64,000 nucleotides of DNA, from NCBI RefSeq assembly GCF_900236475.1, contig NZ_LT963352.1, forward strand, positions 2,170,001-2,234,000, written 5' to 3'. The notes below the pieces were generated by a model. That model ran no database searches. It was not told the origin of the DNA and saw only the letters and a list, made by a program, of their open reading frames with translations. This stretch comes from Streptomyces chartreusis NRRL 3882. Lineage in GTDB: Bacteria; Actinomycetota; Actinomycetes; Streptomycetales; Streptomycetaceae. This document shows positions 17,490-26,127 of this stretch, piece after piece (position 1 is the first letter of the stretch; each line of letters opens with the position of its first letter). A program made the position numbers and the translations under genes.

Positions 17490-18316
17490 TACCGTCCGCT
17501 CCATTTCGGGGGGCGCTTTTCTGTGAATGCCGCGTGGAACTCCGCGTAGTCCTCTCCTGTCATCAGGAGGGCCTGAGTCGAGGCGTCGAGCTCCACCGAT
17601 GCCGCCAGGGGCATGTCCAGCTCGGCCGTGAGGAGGGCCTTCGTCTGGGCGAAGGCGAGGGCCGGGCCGTCCGCCAGCCGGCGGGCCAGGATCCCGGCCG
17701 CCTCGTCCGCCCGGCCCTCCTCCGTCAGTTCGCTGATCAGGCCGATGCGCTCCGCCTCGGGGGCCCGGACGGCGTCGCCCAGCATGAGGAGGCGGGTGGC
17801 GTGGCCGAGCCCTACGACCCTGGGCAGGAGGTAGGCCGCGCCCATGTCGCCGCCGGAGAGGCCGACGCGGGTGAAGAGGAAGGCGAAACGGGCCGTGGGG
17901 TCGGCCACGCGGAAGTCGGCGGCCAGGGCGAGCACCGCTCCGGCCCCGGCCGCCACGCCCTGCACCGCCGCGATCACGGGGAAGGGGCACTCCCGGACGG
18001 CCCGGACCACCTGGCCGGTCATCCGGTTGAAGTCGAGGAGCTGGGCGGTGTCCATGGACAGCGTGGCGCCGATGATCTCGTCCACGTCGCCGCCGGAGCA
18101 GAAGCCGCGGCCCTCGCCTGCCAGCACCAGGGCCCGTACGGACCGCTCCCGGGACAGCTCCGCGAGCAGGTCGCGCAGGTCGGCGTAGGCACCGAAGGTG
18201 AGCGCGTTGAGCTTCTCGGGGCGGGCCAGGGTGACGGTGGCGACGCCGTCGGTGACGTCGACGCGCAGGTGCTCCCAGCTCGGGGTGCGGGCGGCGGAGC
18301 CGGTGAAGGGACTCAT
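17489..18316 (-). CDS. Enoyl-CoA hydratase/isomerase family protein
   Basis: A 275-aa crotonase-fold protein. Oxyanion-hole motifs are GRGFCSGGDVDEI and VQGVAAGAGAVLALAADF. The first catalytic Glu of classic hydratases (GGGCE) is replaced (GAGAV), while an acidic residue is present in VGLSGGDMGAAYLLPR; this is closer to PaaG-type isomerases or ring-modifying crotonases than to plain hydratases. It is coupled to the downstream monooxygenase gene by a 1-bp overlap and preceded by the TGACTGTCGTCA operator. GGAGG precedes the ATG at 18316. Probable role: hydration, isomerisation or ring opening of the non-aromatic CoA intermediate. Confidence 0.83.
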   Translation of the reverse strand: MSPFTGSAARTPSWEHLRVDVTDGVATVTLARPEKLNALTFGAYADLRDLLAELSRERSVRALVLAGEGRGFCSGGDVDEIIGATLSMDTAQLLDFNRMTGQVVRAVRECPFPVIAAVQGVAAGAGAVLALAADFRVADPTARFAFLFTRVGLSGGDMGAAYLLPRVVGLGHATRLLMLGDAVRAPEAERIGLISELTEEGRADEAAGILARRLADGPALAFAQTKALLTAELDMPLAASVELDASTQALLMTGEDYAEFHAAFTEKRPPKWSGR

Positions 18317-18624
18317 GACGTGCGGCCTCCTCGGGCGGGCACTGCCTCACTGAGCTCTACCCCACGAAGTTATCACTCATCCGTGACTGTCGTCATGAGT
18401 GCGCGATAGGCCGTCCGGGTAGGACTTCCTGGGGAGCCGGGTGTGAACCGGGCCGGTCACATCCGTCACAGATCGTCCACACCGGCGTAACGGCGGGAGC
18501 AGCTGTGCGCGGCACCGCGTTCACCTGGGTAAGCCGTGCGGCAAGGGGGCCGCAGGTCCCCCGACAGTGCCCCTCGGACGCCTCGGAAGAGTGGCGCCGT
18601 ACCATTCATAAGGTTGAAAGCAGG
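18317..18624. other. 308-bp intergenic region with promoter and operator sequences
   Basis: This divergent region serves the enoyl-CoA hydratase-like gene (minus) and the anti-sigma ATPase gene (plus). It contains the operator at 18375-18400. I see no additional gene. Confidence 0.5.
18375..18400. promoter_or_regulatory. Operator-like nested inverted repeat containing TGACTGTCGTCA, copy 2
   Basis: ACTCAT (18375-18380) and ATGAGT (18395-18400) form an inverted repeat enclosing TGACTGTCGTCA (18384-18395), the same 12-mer as at 12610. It lies 59 bp upstream of the enoyl-CoA hydratase-like start and is probably bound by the PaaX-like regulator. Confidence 0.55.
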
Positions 18625-19092
18625 ATGTCCTGCTCCATGAACGGACCCGCCTTGTACGAACTCCCCTCAGCCCCCGCCTCCTGGCGCATCGCGCTGCCGC
18701 ACACCGCAGCGGCGGTGCCCGTGGCCCGTGCCCTGGTCCGTACGGCGCTGGCCGAGCTGGAGCACGGGGCCGACTGCGACACCGCGGAGCTGCTCACGGC
18801 GGAGCTGGTGGCCAACGCCGTGGAGCACACCTCCGGGCGGGGGCCGATAGAGCTGGTGGTGGAGCTGATGGCGTCGGGCTGCCAGGTCGAGGTGCACGAC
18901 ACCGACCCGAAGCCGCCCGGCGATCTGACGTGTCCGTCCGGCGGGCTGCCCGACCCCTGGCAGGAGCACGGGCGCGGCCTGCTCCTGATCCGCACCCTGA
19001 GCTCGTCGTGCGGGCACCGGCCGACCGAGTCCGGCAAGGCGGTGTGGTTCAGACTGCCGGTGGTACCGGCTCAGCGGCGCCCGTCGGCCTGA
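18625..19092 (+). CDS. ATP-binding anti-sigma-factor-like regulator (HATPase_c_2)
   Basis: A 155-aa GHKL ATPase domain of the SpoIIAB/RsbW type. The N-box is ELLTAELVANAVEHT, the G1 motif is VEVHDTDPKPP, and the G2 motif is EHGRGLLLIRTLSS. Such single-domain proteins in Streptomyces bind or phosphorylate anti-anti-sigma partners. The start is uncertain between ATG 18625 and ATG 18637; 18625 is given. No partner gene is adjacent. Confidence 0.8.
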   Translation: MSCSMNGPALYELPSAPASWRIALPHTAAAVPVARALVRTALAELEHGADCDTAELLTAELVANAVEHTSGRGPIELVVELMASGCQVEVHDTDPKPPGDLTCPSGGLPDPWQEHGRGLLLIRTLSSSCGHRPTESGKAVWFRLPVVPAQRRPSA

Positions 19093-19126
19093 CAGGCGGG
19101 CGACGTGGGGGCTGGTGGGGCGCGGT

Positions 19127-20134
19127 TCAGCCGAGCGTCGCGACCAGCACCGCCTTGATGGTGTGCAGTCGGTTCTCCGCCTCGTCGAAGACCACGGAGT
19201 GCGCCGACTCGAAGACCTCGTCCGACACCTCCAGGTACTCCAGGCCGTGGGCCGCGTGGATCTCCTGGCCGACCTTGGTGCCGAGGTCGTGGAAGGCGGG
19301 CAGGCAGTGCAGGAACTTCACGTCCGGGTTGCCGGTGGCGCGCAGGACGTCCATGGTCACGGCGTACGGGGCGAGGGCGGTGATGCGCTCGGCCCAGACC
19401 TCCTTCGGCTCGCCCATGGAGACCCAGACGTCGGTGGCGACGAAGTCGGCGCCACGGACACCCTCGTCCAGGGTCTCGGTGAGGGTGATGCGGGCGCCGC
19501 TGGTCTCGGCGAGCGCGCGGGCCCGGTCGACGACCTCCTCGGCCGGCCAGTACTCCTTCGGGGCCACGAGCCGCACGTCCATGCCGAGCAGGGCGCCGGT
19601 GACCAGGTAGGAGTTGCCCATGTTGAAGCGGGCGTCACCCAGGTAGGCGAAGGCGATCCGGGGCAGCGGCTTGGCGCAGTGCTCGGTCATGGTGAGCACA
19701 TCGGCGAGCATCTGGGTGGGGTGCCAGTCGTCGGTGAGCCCGTTGTAGACCGGCACACCGGCGTACGCCGCCAGCTCCTCCACCTTCTGCTGGCTGTCGC
19801 CCCGGTACTCGATCCCGTCGTACATCCGGCCCAGCACCCGCGCGGTGTCCCGCACCGACTCCTTGTGGCCGATCTGCGAGCCGGACGGGTCGAGGTACGT
19901 CGTCGAGGCGCCCTGGTCGGCGGCCGCGACCTCGAAGGCGCAGCGGGTGCGGGTGGAGGTCTTCTCGAAGATCAGCGCGATGTTCCGGCCCCGCAGATAC
20001 TGCGTCTCGGTCCCGGCCTTCTTGGCGGCCTTCAGTTCGGAGGCCAGCTCGACCAGGCCACGGAACTCCTCCTCGGTGAAGTCCAGCTCCTTGAGGAAGT
20101 GGCGGCCGGCGAGGGCGGTCGGGACTGTCGCCAT
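19127..20134 (-). CDS. arcB: Ornithine carbamoyltransferase, catabolic
   Basis: A 335-aa enzyme interconverting ornithine plus carbamoyl phosphate and citrulline plus phosphate. Carbamoyl-phosphate loop: STRTR (in [12 protein letters not shown]); also HPTQ ([11 protein letters not shown]) and HCLPAFHD near the C-terminus. It lies 91 bp downstream of arginine deiminase on the same strand, so it most likely acts in arginine breakdown (citrulline to ornithine) rather than biosynthesis, although it may be the only such gene shown here. GGAG precedes ATG 20134. Confidence 0.93.
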   Translation of the reverse strand: MATVPTALAGRHFLKELDFTEEEFRGLVELASELKAAKKAGTETQYLRGRNIALIFEKTSTRTRCAFEVAAADQGASTTYLDPSGSQIGHKESVRDTARVLGRMYDGIEYRGDSQQKVEELAAYAGVPVYNGLTDDWHPTQMLADVLTMTEHCAKPLPRIAFAYLGDARFNMGNSYLVTGALLGMDVRLVAPKEYWPAEEVVDRARALAETSGARITLTETLDEGVRGADFVATDVWVSMGEPKEVWAERITALAPYAVTMDVLRATGNPDVKFLHCLPAFHDLGTKVGQEIHAAHGLEYLEVSDEVFESAHSVVFDEAENRLHTIKAVLVATLG

Positions 20135-20185
20135 GGGGCGCTCCAGGGATACGGCGGTGCGGGGACGGACAGGACTACTGGAATA

Positions 20186-20212
20186 CTATACGAAACTCAG
20201 CATGCCTATACG
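20186..20212 (-). promoter_or_regulatory. Direct repeat CTATACG in the arcA-arcB gap
   Basis: CTATACGAAACT (from 20186) and CTATACGTTACG (from 20206) are spaced 20 bp apart, about two helical turns, in the only AT-rich stretch between arcA and arcB. It may be an internal promoter or a regulator site for arcB (ArgR is a candidate). Confidence 0.35.
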
Positions 20213-20225
20213 TTACGGTGGGTGC

Positions 20226-21449
20226 TCATACGGCCTCTCGTTCGACCGGACAGCTCATGCACCGCGGCCCGCCCCTCCCCCGCCCCAGCTCGCTGCCCGG
20301 GATCTCTATCACTTCGATGCCCTGTTTGCGCAGGTGGGTGTTGGTGGTGGCGTTCCGCTCGTAGGCGACCACGACGCCGGGTTCGACGGCCAGGACGTTG
20401 CAGCCGTCGTCCCACTGCTCGCGTTCGGCCGCGTGCACGTCCTGGGTGGCGGTCAGCACCCGGATCTCGTTCAGGCCCAGCGCGGCGGCGATCGCGCGGT
20501 GCATGTGCTCCGGCGGATGGTCGGTGACCTTCAGCTCCTTCTCGCCGACGCCCGGTTCGATGGTGTACGAGCGGAGCATGCCGAGCCCCGCGTACTGGGT
20601 GAAGGTGTCGCCGTCGACCATCGTCATCACGGTGTCGAGATGCATGAAGGCACGCCGCTTGGGCATGTCGAGGGCCACGATCGTCTCGGCGGAACCGGCG
20701 GCGAACAGCTTGTGCGCGAGCATCTCGACGGCCTGGGGCGTGGTGCGCTCGCTCATGCCGATGAGCACCGCCCCGTTGCCGATGACGAGGACGTCCCCGC
20801 CCTCGATGGTGGAGGGATAGTCGGCCTGCCCCTCGGACCAGATGTGGAAGGTCTCGTCGCGGAACAGCGGGTGGTGCCGGTAGATCGCCTCGAAGTGCAC
20901 GGTCTCGCGCTGCCGGGCGGGCCAGCGCATGGCGTTGATGGAGACGCCGTCGTAGATCCACGCGGAGGTGTCGCGGGTGAAGAGGTGGTTGGGCAGGGGG
21001 TCCAGCAGGAAGTCGTCCAGTTCCATGACGTGGAAGCGCACCGAGGTCGGCTCCGGGTGCACGTCGAGGAACTCGCGCTTGGTCATGCCGCCGACCAGGA
21101 GCTCGGCCAGCTCCGCCGCGGGCAGGTTCTCGAACGCGGCTCTCAGATGGTCGGTGGCCAGCGGGCCGTACTCCTTCTCGTCGAAGACGCGGTCCAGGAC
21201 GAGGGCCCTGGCCGCCGGGACCTGAAGGGCCTCGGTCAGCAGGTCACCGAAGAGGTGGACGGTGACGCCCCGGTCGCGCAGCACGTCGGCGAACCCGTCG
21301 TGCTCGGCGCGGGCCCTGCGCACCCACAGCACGTCGTCGAAGAGGAGCGAGGTCTTGTTGCTGGGGGTGAGCCTCTTGAGCTCGAGATCGGGCCGGTGCA
21401 GGATGACGCGGCGCAGCCGCCCGGCCTCGGAGTGGACGTGGTAAGCCAT
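20226..21449 (-). CDS. arcA: Arginine deiminase
   Basis: A 407-aa guanidine-modifying enzyme converting arginine to citrulline and ammonia. It shows the family start ([25 protein letters not shown] truncated here to its hallmark [13 protein letters not shown]), the substrate motif [11 protein letters not shown], catalytic His in [10 protein letters not shown], and nucleophilic Cys in [12 protein letters not shown] at the C-terminus. ATG 21449 follows GGAGG. With arcB it makes the ADI pathway; carbamate kinase (arcC) is not in the window. Confidence 0.93.
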   Translation of the reverse strand: MAYHVHSEAGRLRRVILHRPDLELKRLTPSNKTSLLFDDVLWVRRARAEHDGFADVLRDRGVTVHLFGDLLTEALQVPAARALVLDRVFDEKEYGPLATDHLRAAFENLPAAELAELLVGGMTKREFLDVHPEPTSVRFHVMELDDFLLDPLPNHLFTRDTSAWIYDGVSINAMRWPARQRETVHFEAIYRHHPLFRDETFHIWSEGQADYPSTIEGGDVLVIGNGAVLIGMSERTTPQAVEMLAHKLFAAGSAETIVALDMPKRRAFMHLDTVMTMVDGDTFTQYAGLGMLRSYTIEPGVGEKELKVTDHPPEHMHRAIAAALGLNEIRVLTATQDVHAAEREQWDDGCNVLAVEPGVVVAYERNATTNTHLRKQGIEVIEIPGSELGRGRGGPRCMSCPVEREAV

Positions 21450-21558
21450 GCCTCCATCCTGACCACCGGAGCGCCTGTTGACGCGCTGCTCGCGTGTTTC
21501 GACGAACTCTTGTTTGCGTCCGCCTGACGACAACCAGCCCGCGCCGGGACGCCGCCGG

Positions 21559-23286
21559 TCAGCCGCTGGGCAGCGGCTGGAGCAGCTCCGGCCGGGCCAG
21601 CATGCGCCGCGTCGCCCGGCCCGGTTCGAGCACGGCCCGGGCGACGATCCAGCCGGCCAGGGCGTGCGGCTCGGCAGGGTCGGCGGCCAGCTGTCCGGCG
21701 TACCGGGCGAGCGCGGCGGCCGCGTCCCCGGCGGCCAGGTGCTCGTCGGCGGTGTGCGGGGTGGCGGGGCGGTCGGCGAAGGCGTGCGTGCGCACGTCGG
21801 GCCAGGAGGTGCGGTCGGGGCGGAAGCGGGGGCCGTCCGACGGTATCTCCACCGCGGGATCGACGTTACGCAGCCGCCATTCGGTGCGGTGCAGCGCGGC
21901 GGCCGTACGGGCACGGCTGAGGGCGGCGTGCGGGACCGGCTCGCGCAGCCAGCCGTCGAGCGTGCCGGCGAGGCCCGACACGAGGGCCCGGCCCTGCGGG
22001 GTGAGACGGCCGCTGGCCAGCAGGGTGCGCACGACGAGGCGGCTCTGCAGCCGGCGCAGCGCGAAGTGGTACCCGGCCGTGTCGGCCGCCCGGTCGTCCC
22101 GCGCCCCGGCCAGGCGGTCCCGCCAGAAGCCCGTGACACCGGTGAAGGCGTAAGCCCCGTGCAGCAGGCCGGTCAGATGCCGTGGGTCGGGCCGCCAGGG
22201 GGCGTAGTACTGCTCCTCGCGGTCGTCGTCGAGCAGCGGGAAGAGGTGCAGCAGGGCGGCGAGCTTGCTGTGCTGGAACTCGTGCACCAGCGTCTCGGCG
22301 AGGGCCACGGCGGAGGAGGTGCGGGCGATCACCATGGCCCCGAAGGAGTCGCCGCTGGAGGCGGAGACCAGGACGGTGGGCGGGGCGGGCGGCAGCGTGC
22401 CGGTACGCCCCCACGGCACGACGGCCCGGATCGCCCCGGGGTCGAACCGGCCTGGCCCGTCGCCGCCGGGCCCGGCGAGCAGGGTGACGGCCTCCTCGAA
22501 CAGCCGCTGCCACGCCTCGGCCTCGTCGTCGTCGAGCCGTGCGGGCGGGAGGGGGTCGTCCAGGTCGCGGTAGGGGTCCAGGTCTTCGAGCGGGATGGCG
22601 AGCGGCCCGGCGGGGGTGTGGTGGGTGAGGGTGCGCAGCGGAAGCCACGCGCCCGGGCCGGGTGCCTCGGCGGCCGGTGCCGGGGCCTCCGCGGCCGGCG
22701 ACGGCAGGGGTTGCGTCGCCGGGTGGACCGTCACCGATACGGTGCCGCCGTCCCGGCCCGGACCGGACAGCACCAGCTCGCCCCCGCTCGTTCGGGCCCG
22801 GCCGACCGTGAATCCCCTTTCGGCACCGGGAAGTCGGGCCAGTCCCAGCCCCGGCAGCGGCAGTCCGCCGTCGCTGAGGGACACCCTGAGATCCGCCCGC
22901 GTACCGGCCCGGACGGACGCCGCGAGGGCGAGGGCGCACAGGTGCCCGGCCTCCGCCCACAGCGGTGGGCCCGACGCCGTGCCGTGCAGTCGGCGCAGCA
23001 CATGGGCGATCCAGCCGCCGGTCGCCGGGGCGAGCAGCAGCCGGTCGACCGGCCCGGGCGCCACCGCGGCGGCCTCCTTGAGGACGGCCCAGGCCTCGGC
23101 GGCCGGGCTCAGCGGCGTGCGCAGCGTGCCGAGCCGGTCCAGCAGGGTCCGCAGGAGCAGCAGCCTGCGCGCCCGCTCGGCCCGTTCGAGGAAGGCGACG
23201 GCCTCCGCGGAGCCGCCTCCCGCGGCCAGCTCCGCGAAGATCCGCTCGGGCATGCGAAACGGGGCGGGGCGCGGCGCGCTGGGCAT
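21559..23286 (-). CDS. Stand-alone HExxH-motif peptide-modification-type protein
   Basis: A 575-aa protein with HEFQHSKL at 335-342 (HExxHxKL) followed by FPLLDDD and a tryptophan-containing stretch ([12 protein letters not shown]). This matches the HExxH domain found in RiPP systems, often fused behind the radical SAM part of FxsB proteins, some members of which act as Fe/2-oxoglutarate peptide beta-hydroxylases. Here the domain stands alone: there is no CxxxCxxC cluster in this protein or any neighbour. The ATG at 23286 has GGGAGG upstream. It lies 85 bp after a small TTG-start gene that could encode its substrate. A Zn-protease role cannot be excluded. Confidence 0.75.
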   Translation of the reverse strand: MPSAPRPAPFRMPERIFAELAAGGGSAEAVAFLERAERARRLLLLRTLLDRLGTLRTPLSPAAEAWAVLKEAAAVAPGPVDRLLLAPATGGWIAHVLRRLHGTASGPPLWAEAGHLCALALAASVRAGTRADLRVSLSDGGLPLPGLGLARLPGAERGFTVGRARTSGGELVLSGPGRDGGTVSVTVHPATQPLPSPAAEAPAPAAEAPGPGAWLPLRTLTHHTPAGPLAIPLEDLDPYRDLDDPLPPARLDDDEAEAWQRLFEEAVTLLAGPGGDGPGRFDPGAIRAVVPWGRTGTLPPAPPTVLVSASSGDSFGAMVIARTSSAVALAETLVHEFQHSKLAALLHLFPLLDDDREEQYYAPWRPDPRHLTGLLHGAYAFTGVTGFWRDRLAGARDDRAADTAGYHFALRRLQSRLVVRTLLASGRLTPQGRALVSGLAGTLDGWLREPVPHAALSRARTAAALHRTEWRLRNVDPAVEIPSDGPRFRPDRTSWPDVRTHAFADRPATPHTADEHLAAGDAAAALARYAGQLAADPAEPHALAGWIVARAVLEPGRATRRMLARPELLQPLPSG

Positions 23287-23371
23287 GCGGGACCTCCCGT
23301 CGGGGGTGCGGGCATGGAGCCCCGGCGGTCTTCGAGGCCTCCTGGGCCGCCTGCCGTCGGGGACTGGAAGG

Positions 23372-23599
23372 CTATTCGGCCCGGGCGGTCCCTTCGTTGC
23401 CTCCTCTGATGCTGTCGCGTGCGCGCAGGACCTCGCCCAGAAGACGGGCGGAGGGGGGCAAAGGGGCGAGACGGTCCACCGCGGTCACGGGCAACTCCGC
23501 CAGGTCGGCAAGATCCGACTCCCAGACGTCGGTACCAGCAGCGGTGGCCGGCTCAGGAACGGCGGCTTCGGCGTGGCACAGAGCGGGCGGCTGGTCCAA
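23372..23599 (-). CDS. 75-aa peptide, possible RiPP-like precursor for the HExxH enzyme
   Basis: TTG start preceded by AAGGGGGAG at ideal spacing, so it is a genuine gene despite its size. The product has an N-terminal Pro/Ala-rich part with one Cys, a central WESDLADLAELPVTAVDRL stretch and an LPPSARLLGEVLRARDS helix, ending GGNEGTARAE. The Asp-Leu-rich centre resembles leader regions of FxSxx-COOH precursors, but the FxSxx C-terminus is missing. It sits directly upstream of the HExxH gene and downstream of the caspase gene. It could be a precursor, a recognition subunit or an adaptor. Confidence 0.6.
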   Translation of the reverse strand: MDQPPALCHAEAAVPEPATAAGTDVWESDLADLAELPVTAVDRLAPLPPSARLLGEVLRARDSIRGGNEGTARAE

Positions 23600-23705
23600 G
23601 ATGCTCCCCCTTCTCGCACGGTGGCACGCGATGCCCCGTGCCCGTGTCCATGTCCATCATGGCCATTCCTGCCCGGGTCGAAAACCGTACGATCACGCCA
23701 CCCGA

Positions 23706-24812
23706 TCATTTCTGATCGCGCGGGCGCCCGACGGAGTCCGCGAACTCCCTTAGGGCAGACCCTAGTTCGCCCTTGAGGACCGGATCGTCGTCGAGGGAGA
23801 CGACGGCGTCGAACAGCTCCCACAGCATCTCCGGCCGACTCCGGGCCAGCCTGTTGAGGATGCCGACGACATCCGTGCGGGCCTTGCTGTGACGAGGCAG
23901 CGTCGCAGTGACACGCGGGTCCAGCGTGCCCACCACCGCCTGCCGTTCGACGGGATCCCCCATCGCCGGATAGGCGAGGAACGCGTCGACCGCCCGCTGC
24001 AACGGTGAAGCCGGGCGCGCCCCGGCACCCGCCTGAGCCGGCGTCACGATCTCGGTGCGCTCGGGGCTCTGGAGCCGAATCTCCGGATACTGGAGAGTAC
24101 GTCCCGCTTCCCTGAGGGCCGCGATACGCGCCCTTACGGCCGGAAACAGTCCCTCCGGATCGGGCGGGGCGGGCAGGACGGCCGCCTCCTCGGCCAGCAG
24201 CCCGAGCAGGATCTCGGAGAACAGCCCCGTACCGCGCTCGGGGTCGTTGGCGGCGACCCGTCCGCGCCCGGCCGCCCGTAGCAGCGTCTGCCGGTGGGCG
24301 AGGTTGCGCCGCCCCACCGGCAGGGCGTCCGGCGGCAGTTGCTCCCGGAAGGCGAGGTCCTCCTCGAAGGTCTCGCAGGCGTCCACGATCCACAGCTGCT
24401 CGCCGAAGGCCGGTACGGCGTCCCCCGCGTACCGGTCGAGCGCGGAATCCAGGTCGATGCCCAGCTTGTCGGCGGTACTGGCGTCCGCACAGAACAACCG
24501 CAGGTGCCCGGCCAGGTCGAGAACACCGTGCCCGCCCCACCACACCCAGAGGACATCGCCCTGGGCCAGGGGCAGTTCCCGGACGAGGACGCGGCGCAGG
24601 GTGGCATGGTCGGCTGGGTGATACGGAACGTCCGGGACGTAGGACGGCAGGGGGGCGAGATGGAGCCGGAGCTGCTCGTCCGGCACCCCGGCGGCCCGCA
24701 GCAGCCGGTGGAAGGCCACGGCGTCCCGGGCCGGCCCGGGCAGGTCCCAGCCGGGTCCGGCGTCGTACCGCTCGACACCGACGATCAGCGCGTGCACCCG
24801 GGCGGGACTCAC
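23706..24812 (-). CDS. Caspase-like (peptidase C14) protein with C-terminal effector-associated domain
   Basis: A 368-aa protein. Residues 5-250 are a caspase/metacaspase p20-like domain: HALIVGVERYD at the first strand, catalytic His95 in WWGGHGVLD and catalytic Cys146 in WIVDACETF. Residues about 271-356 form a separate helical domain (LQRAVDAFLAYPAMGDPVERQ onward) resembling effector-associated domain EAD2, and similar in layout to residues 20-92 of the VMAP protein at 33184. The GTG at 24812 overlaps the stop of the hydrolase gene by 4 bp. Family knowledge: EADs tether effectors to NTPase switches. Proteolytic cell-suicide or cleavage of a partner is inferred. Confidence 0.82.
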   Translation of the reverse strand: MSPARVHALIVGVERYDAGPGWDLPGPARDAVAFHRLLRAAGVPDEQLRLHLAPLPSYVPDVPYHPADHATLRRVLVRELPLAQGDVLWVWWGGHGVLDLAGHLRLFCADASTADKLGIDLDSALDRYAGDAVPAFGEQLWIVDACETFEEDLAFREQLPPDALPVGRRNLAHRQTLLRAAGRGRVAANDPERGTGLFSEILLGLLAEEAAVLPAPPDPEGLFPAVRARIAALREAGRTLQYPEIRLQSPERTEIVTPAQAGAGARPASPLQRAVDAFLAYPAMGDPVERQAVVGTLDPRVTATLPRHSKARTDVVGILNRLARSRPEMLWELFDAVVSLDDDPVLKGELGSALREFADSVGRPRDQK

Positions 24813-25975
24813 GGCAGCCGGTCCACGATGTGCCGGTAGACCTCGGGGTTCGTCCAATAGGCGCTGTGCGAGGCCGGGAAGGGCTGGCGGCTGTCGACCG
24901 GGACGTCCGTGACGCGGCCCGGGAACAGGCCCGCGCCGAGGTAGGAGAGCAGGTCACGGGGGTCGTACAGGTTCAGCCAGTCGGGCATGTACGGTGGGAG
25001 CGGGGCGGGGTGTTCGAGGGAGGGCAGGGACCCGGACTCGTACAGGAACGGCCCTTGGGATCCCGCCGTCACCAGGAGCCGGACCTGTGGCAGCGGAGTG
25101 GAGATCAGGGTGTCCAGGGCGATGATCCCGCCCAGGCTGTGGCCGACCAGGGCGACCGGCGGTTCCAGGCCCGCGACCAGGTCGCGCAGGCCGGTGCGGG
25201 CGGCCTCGCCCCGGCTGAGATACCGCAGGATGTCACCGGCGGCCGGATGGGCGGCCTCGGTGAGGGCGCGCCGGCGGCGCACGGCGGCACGGGATGCCGC
25301 CGAACCCGCGACCCGCAGCACCAGGGAGCGCACCCCGCGTTCCGTGCCCCGCGGCTGTGCACCGAGTGTCGCGGCGAGCCGGTCGGTGACCGCGTCACGC
25401 AGGTCGCCGACCGGCACGAGCGGGGCGTCGGAGTCCAGGGCGTCGGCGAGGACCCGGGCGGTCAGACTGCGGGCGGCGAGGATCGCCAGGTCGTCCGGAG
25501 CGAGGGCCTCGGCGGCGGGCCCGAGGAGTGGATGAGCCGCCAGGTCCGTGGCGGCGCGGGCCAGGCCCGGCCCCAACTCGGCGGCGGGCGCGTCCCCTTG
25601 CGCGGCGAGAGCGGCGAGGCGCGCCCGGATCGCGTGATCGGGCGGCAGGGAACCGGGCGCCCTCTCGGTGACCTGCGGCGCACCGGCCGCCGCGAGGACG
25701 AGTTCGGCGTACGGGTCGGCGTAGAGCGCGGCCCAGGCGGCGGCCGCCTCGTCTCCGGGGGACCGCCCGGCCGGTCCCCGGGACGTGCCGCCCGGCTCCG
25801 CCGGCAGACTGGCCCCGCCGGCGGCGAGCGTGGCGCCGTGCGTGCCTCCCCAGTAGTAGGGCACGATGCGAAGTCCCTCGCGCAGGGCGGTCAGTCCGGC
25901 CGCCACGCGCCCCGCAAGCTTCGAGAAGCCTGGTTCCCGCACCCCTGTTCCATGAATGAAGACGACTGTCGCCAT
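24809..25975 (-). CDS. Alpha/beta hydrolase (lipase/esterase-like), coupled to caspase
   Basis: A 388-aa alpha/beta-hydrolase-fold protein. The oxyanion region is FIHGTG (6-11), the nucleophile is Ser280 in VGHSLGG, and candidate acid and base are Asp338 (NLYDPRD) and His370 (ASHSAYW). The nucleophile lies unusually late, since a roughly 220-residue Ala-rich helical insert follows the first strands. There is no signal peptide. ATG 25975 follows GGGGGG. Stop-start overlap with the caspase gene implies stoichiometric co-expression; it could be a second effector (lipid or ester hydrolase) of the conflict island. Confidence 0.75.
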   Translation of the reverse strand: MATVVFIHGTGVREPGFSKLAGRVAAGLTALREGLRIVPYYWGGTHGATLAAGGASLPAEPGGTSRGPAGRSPGDEAAAAWAALYADPYAELVLAAAGAPQVTERAPGSLPPDHAIRARLAALAAQGDAPAAELGPGLARAATDLAAHPLLGPAAEALAPDDLAILAARSLTARVLADALDSDAPLVPVGDLRDAVTDRLAATLGAQPRGTERGVRSLVLRVAGSAASRAAVRRRRALTEAAHPAAGDILRYLSRGEAARTGLRDLVAGLEPPVALVGHSLGGIIALDTLISTPLPQVRLLVTAGSQGPFLYESGSLPSLEHPAPLPPYMPDWLNLYDPRDLLSYLGAGLFPGRVTDVPVDSRQPFPASHSAYWTNPEVYRHIVDRLP

Positions 25976-26127
25976 GTGCCCCCCGTGACACCCGTGCGGA
26001 GTTGTGTACGACTGCCGATACTCCGTCAAGTTACCAGTATCATGGGGAAGTTGGAGTCGAGCACACGTGCGAGGACCCACCCACGGCCGGAACCGGCGGT
26101 CACGACAACTGGACACAGGGGGACGCA

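Noticed and set aside
15123..18350. Single 1075-aa protein spanning the hydratase and monooxygenase region
   Set aside because: The upstream part is out-of-frame translation of the enoyl-CoA hydratase-like gene; a GTG with GGAG at 17489 gives the proper start.
21450..21558. Possible small gene between arcA and the HExxH gene
   Set aside because: No start with a ribosome-binding site and no plausible product; treated as the arcA promoter region.
23372..23599. Canonical FxsA precursor
   Set aside because: The C-terminus is TARAE, not F-x-S-x-x; called only a possible precursor.
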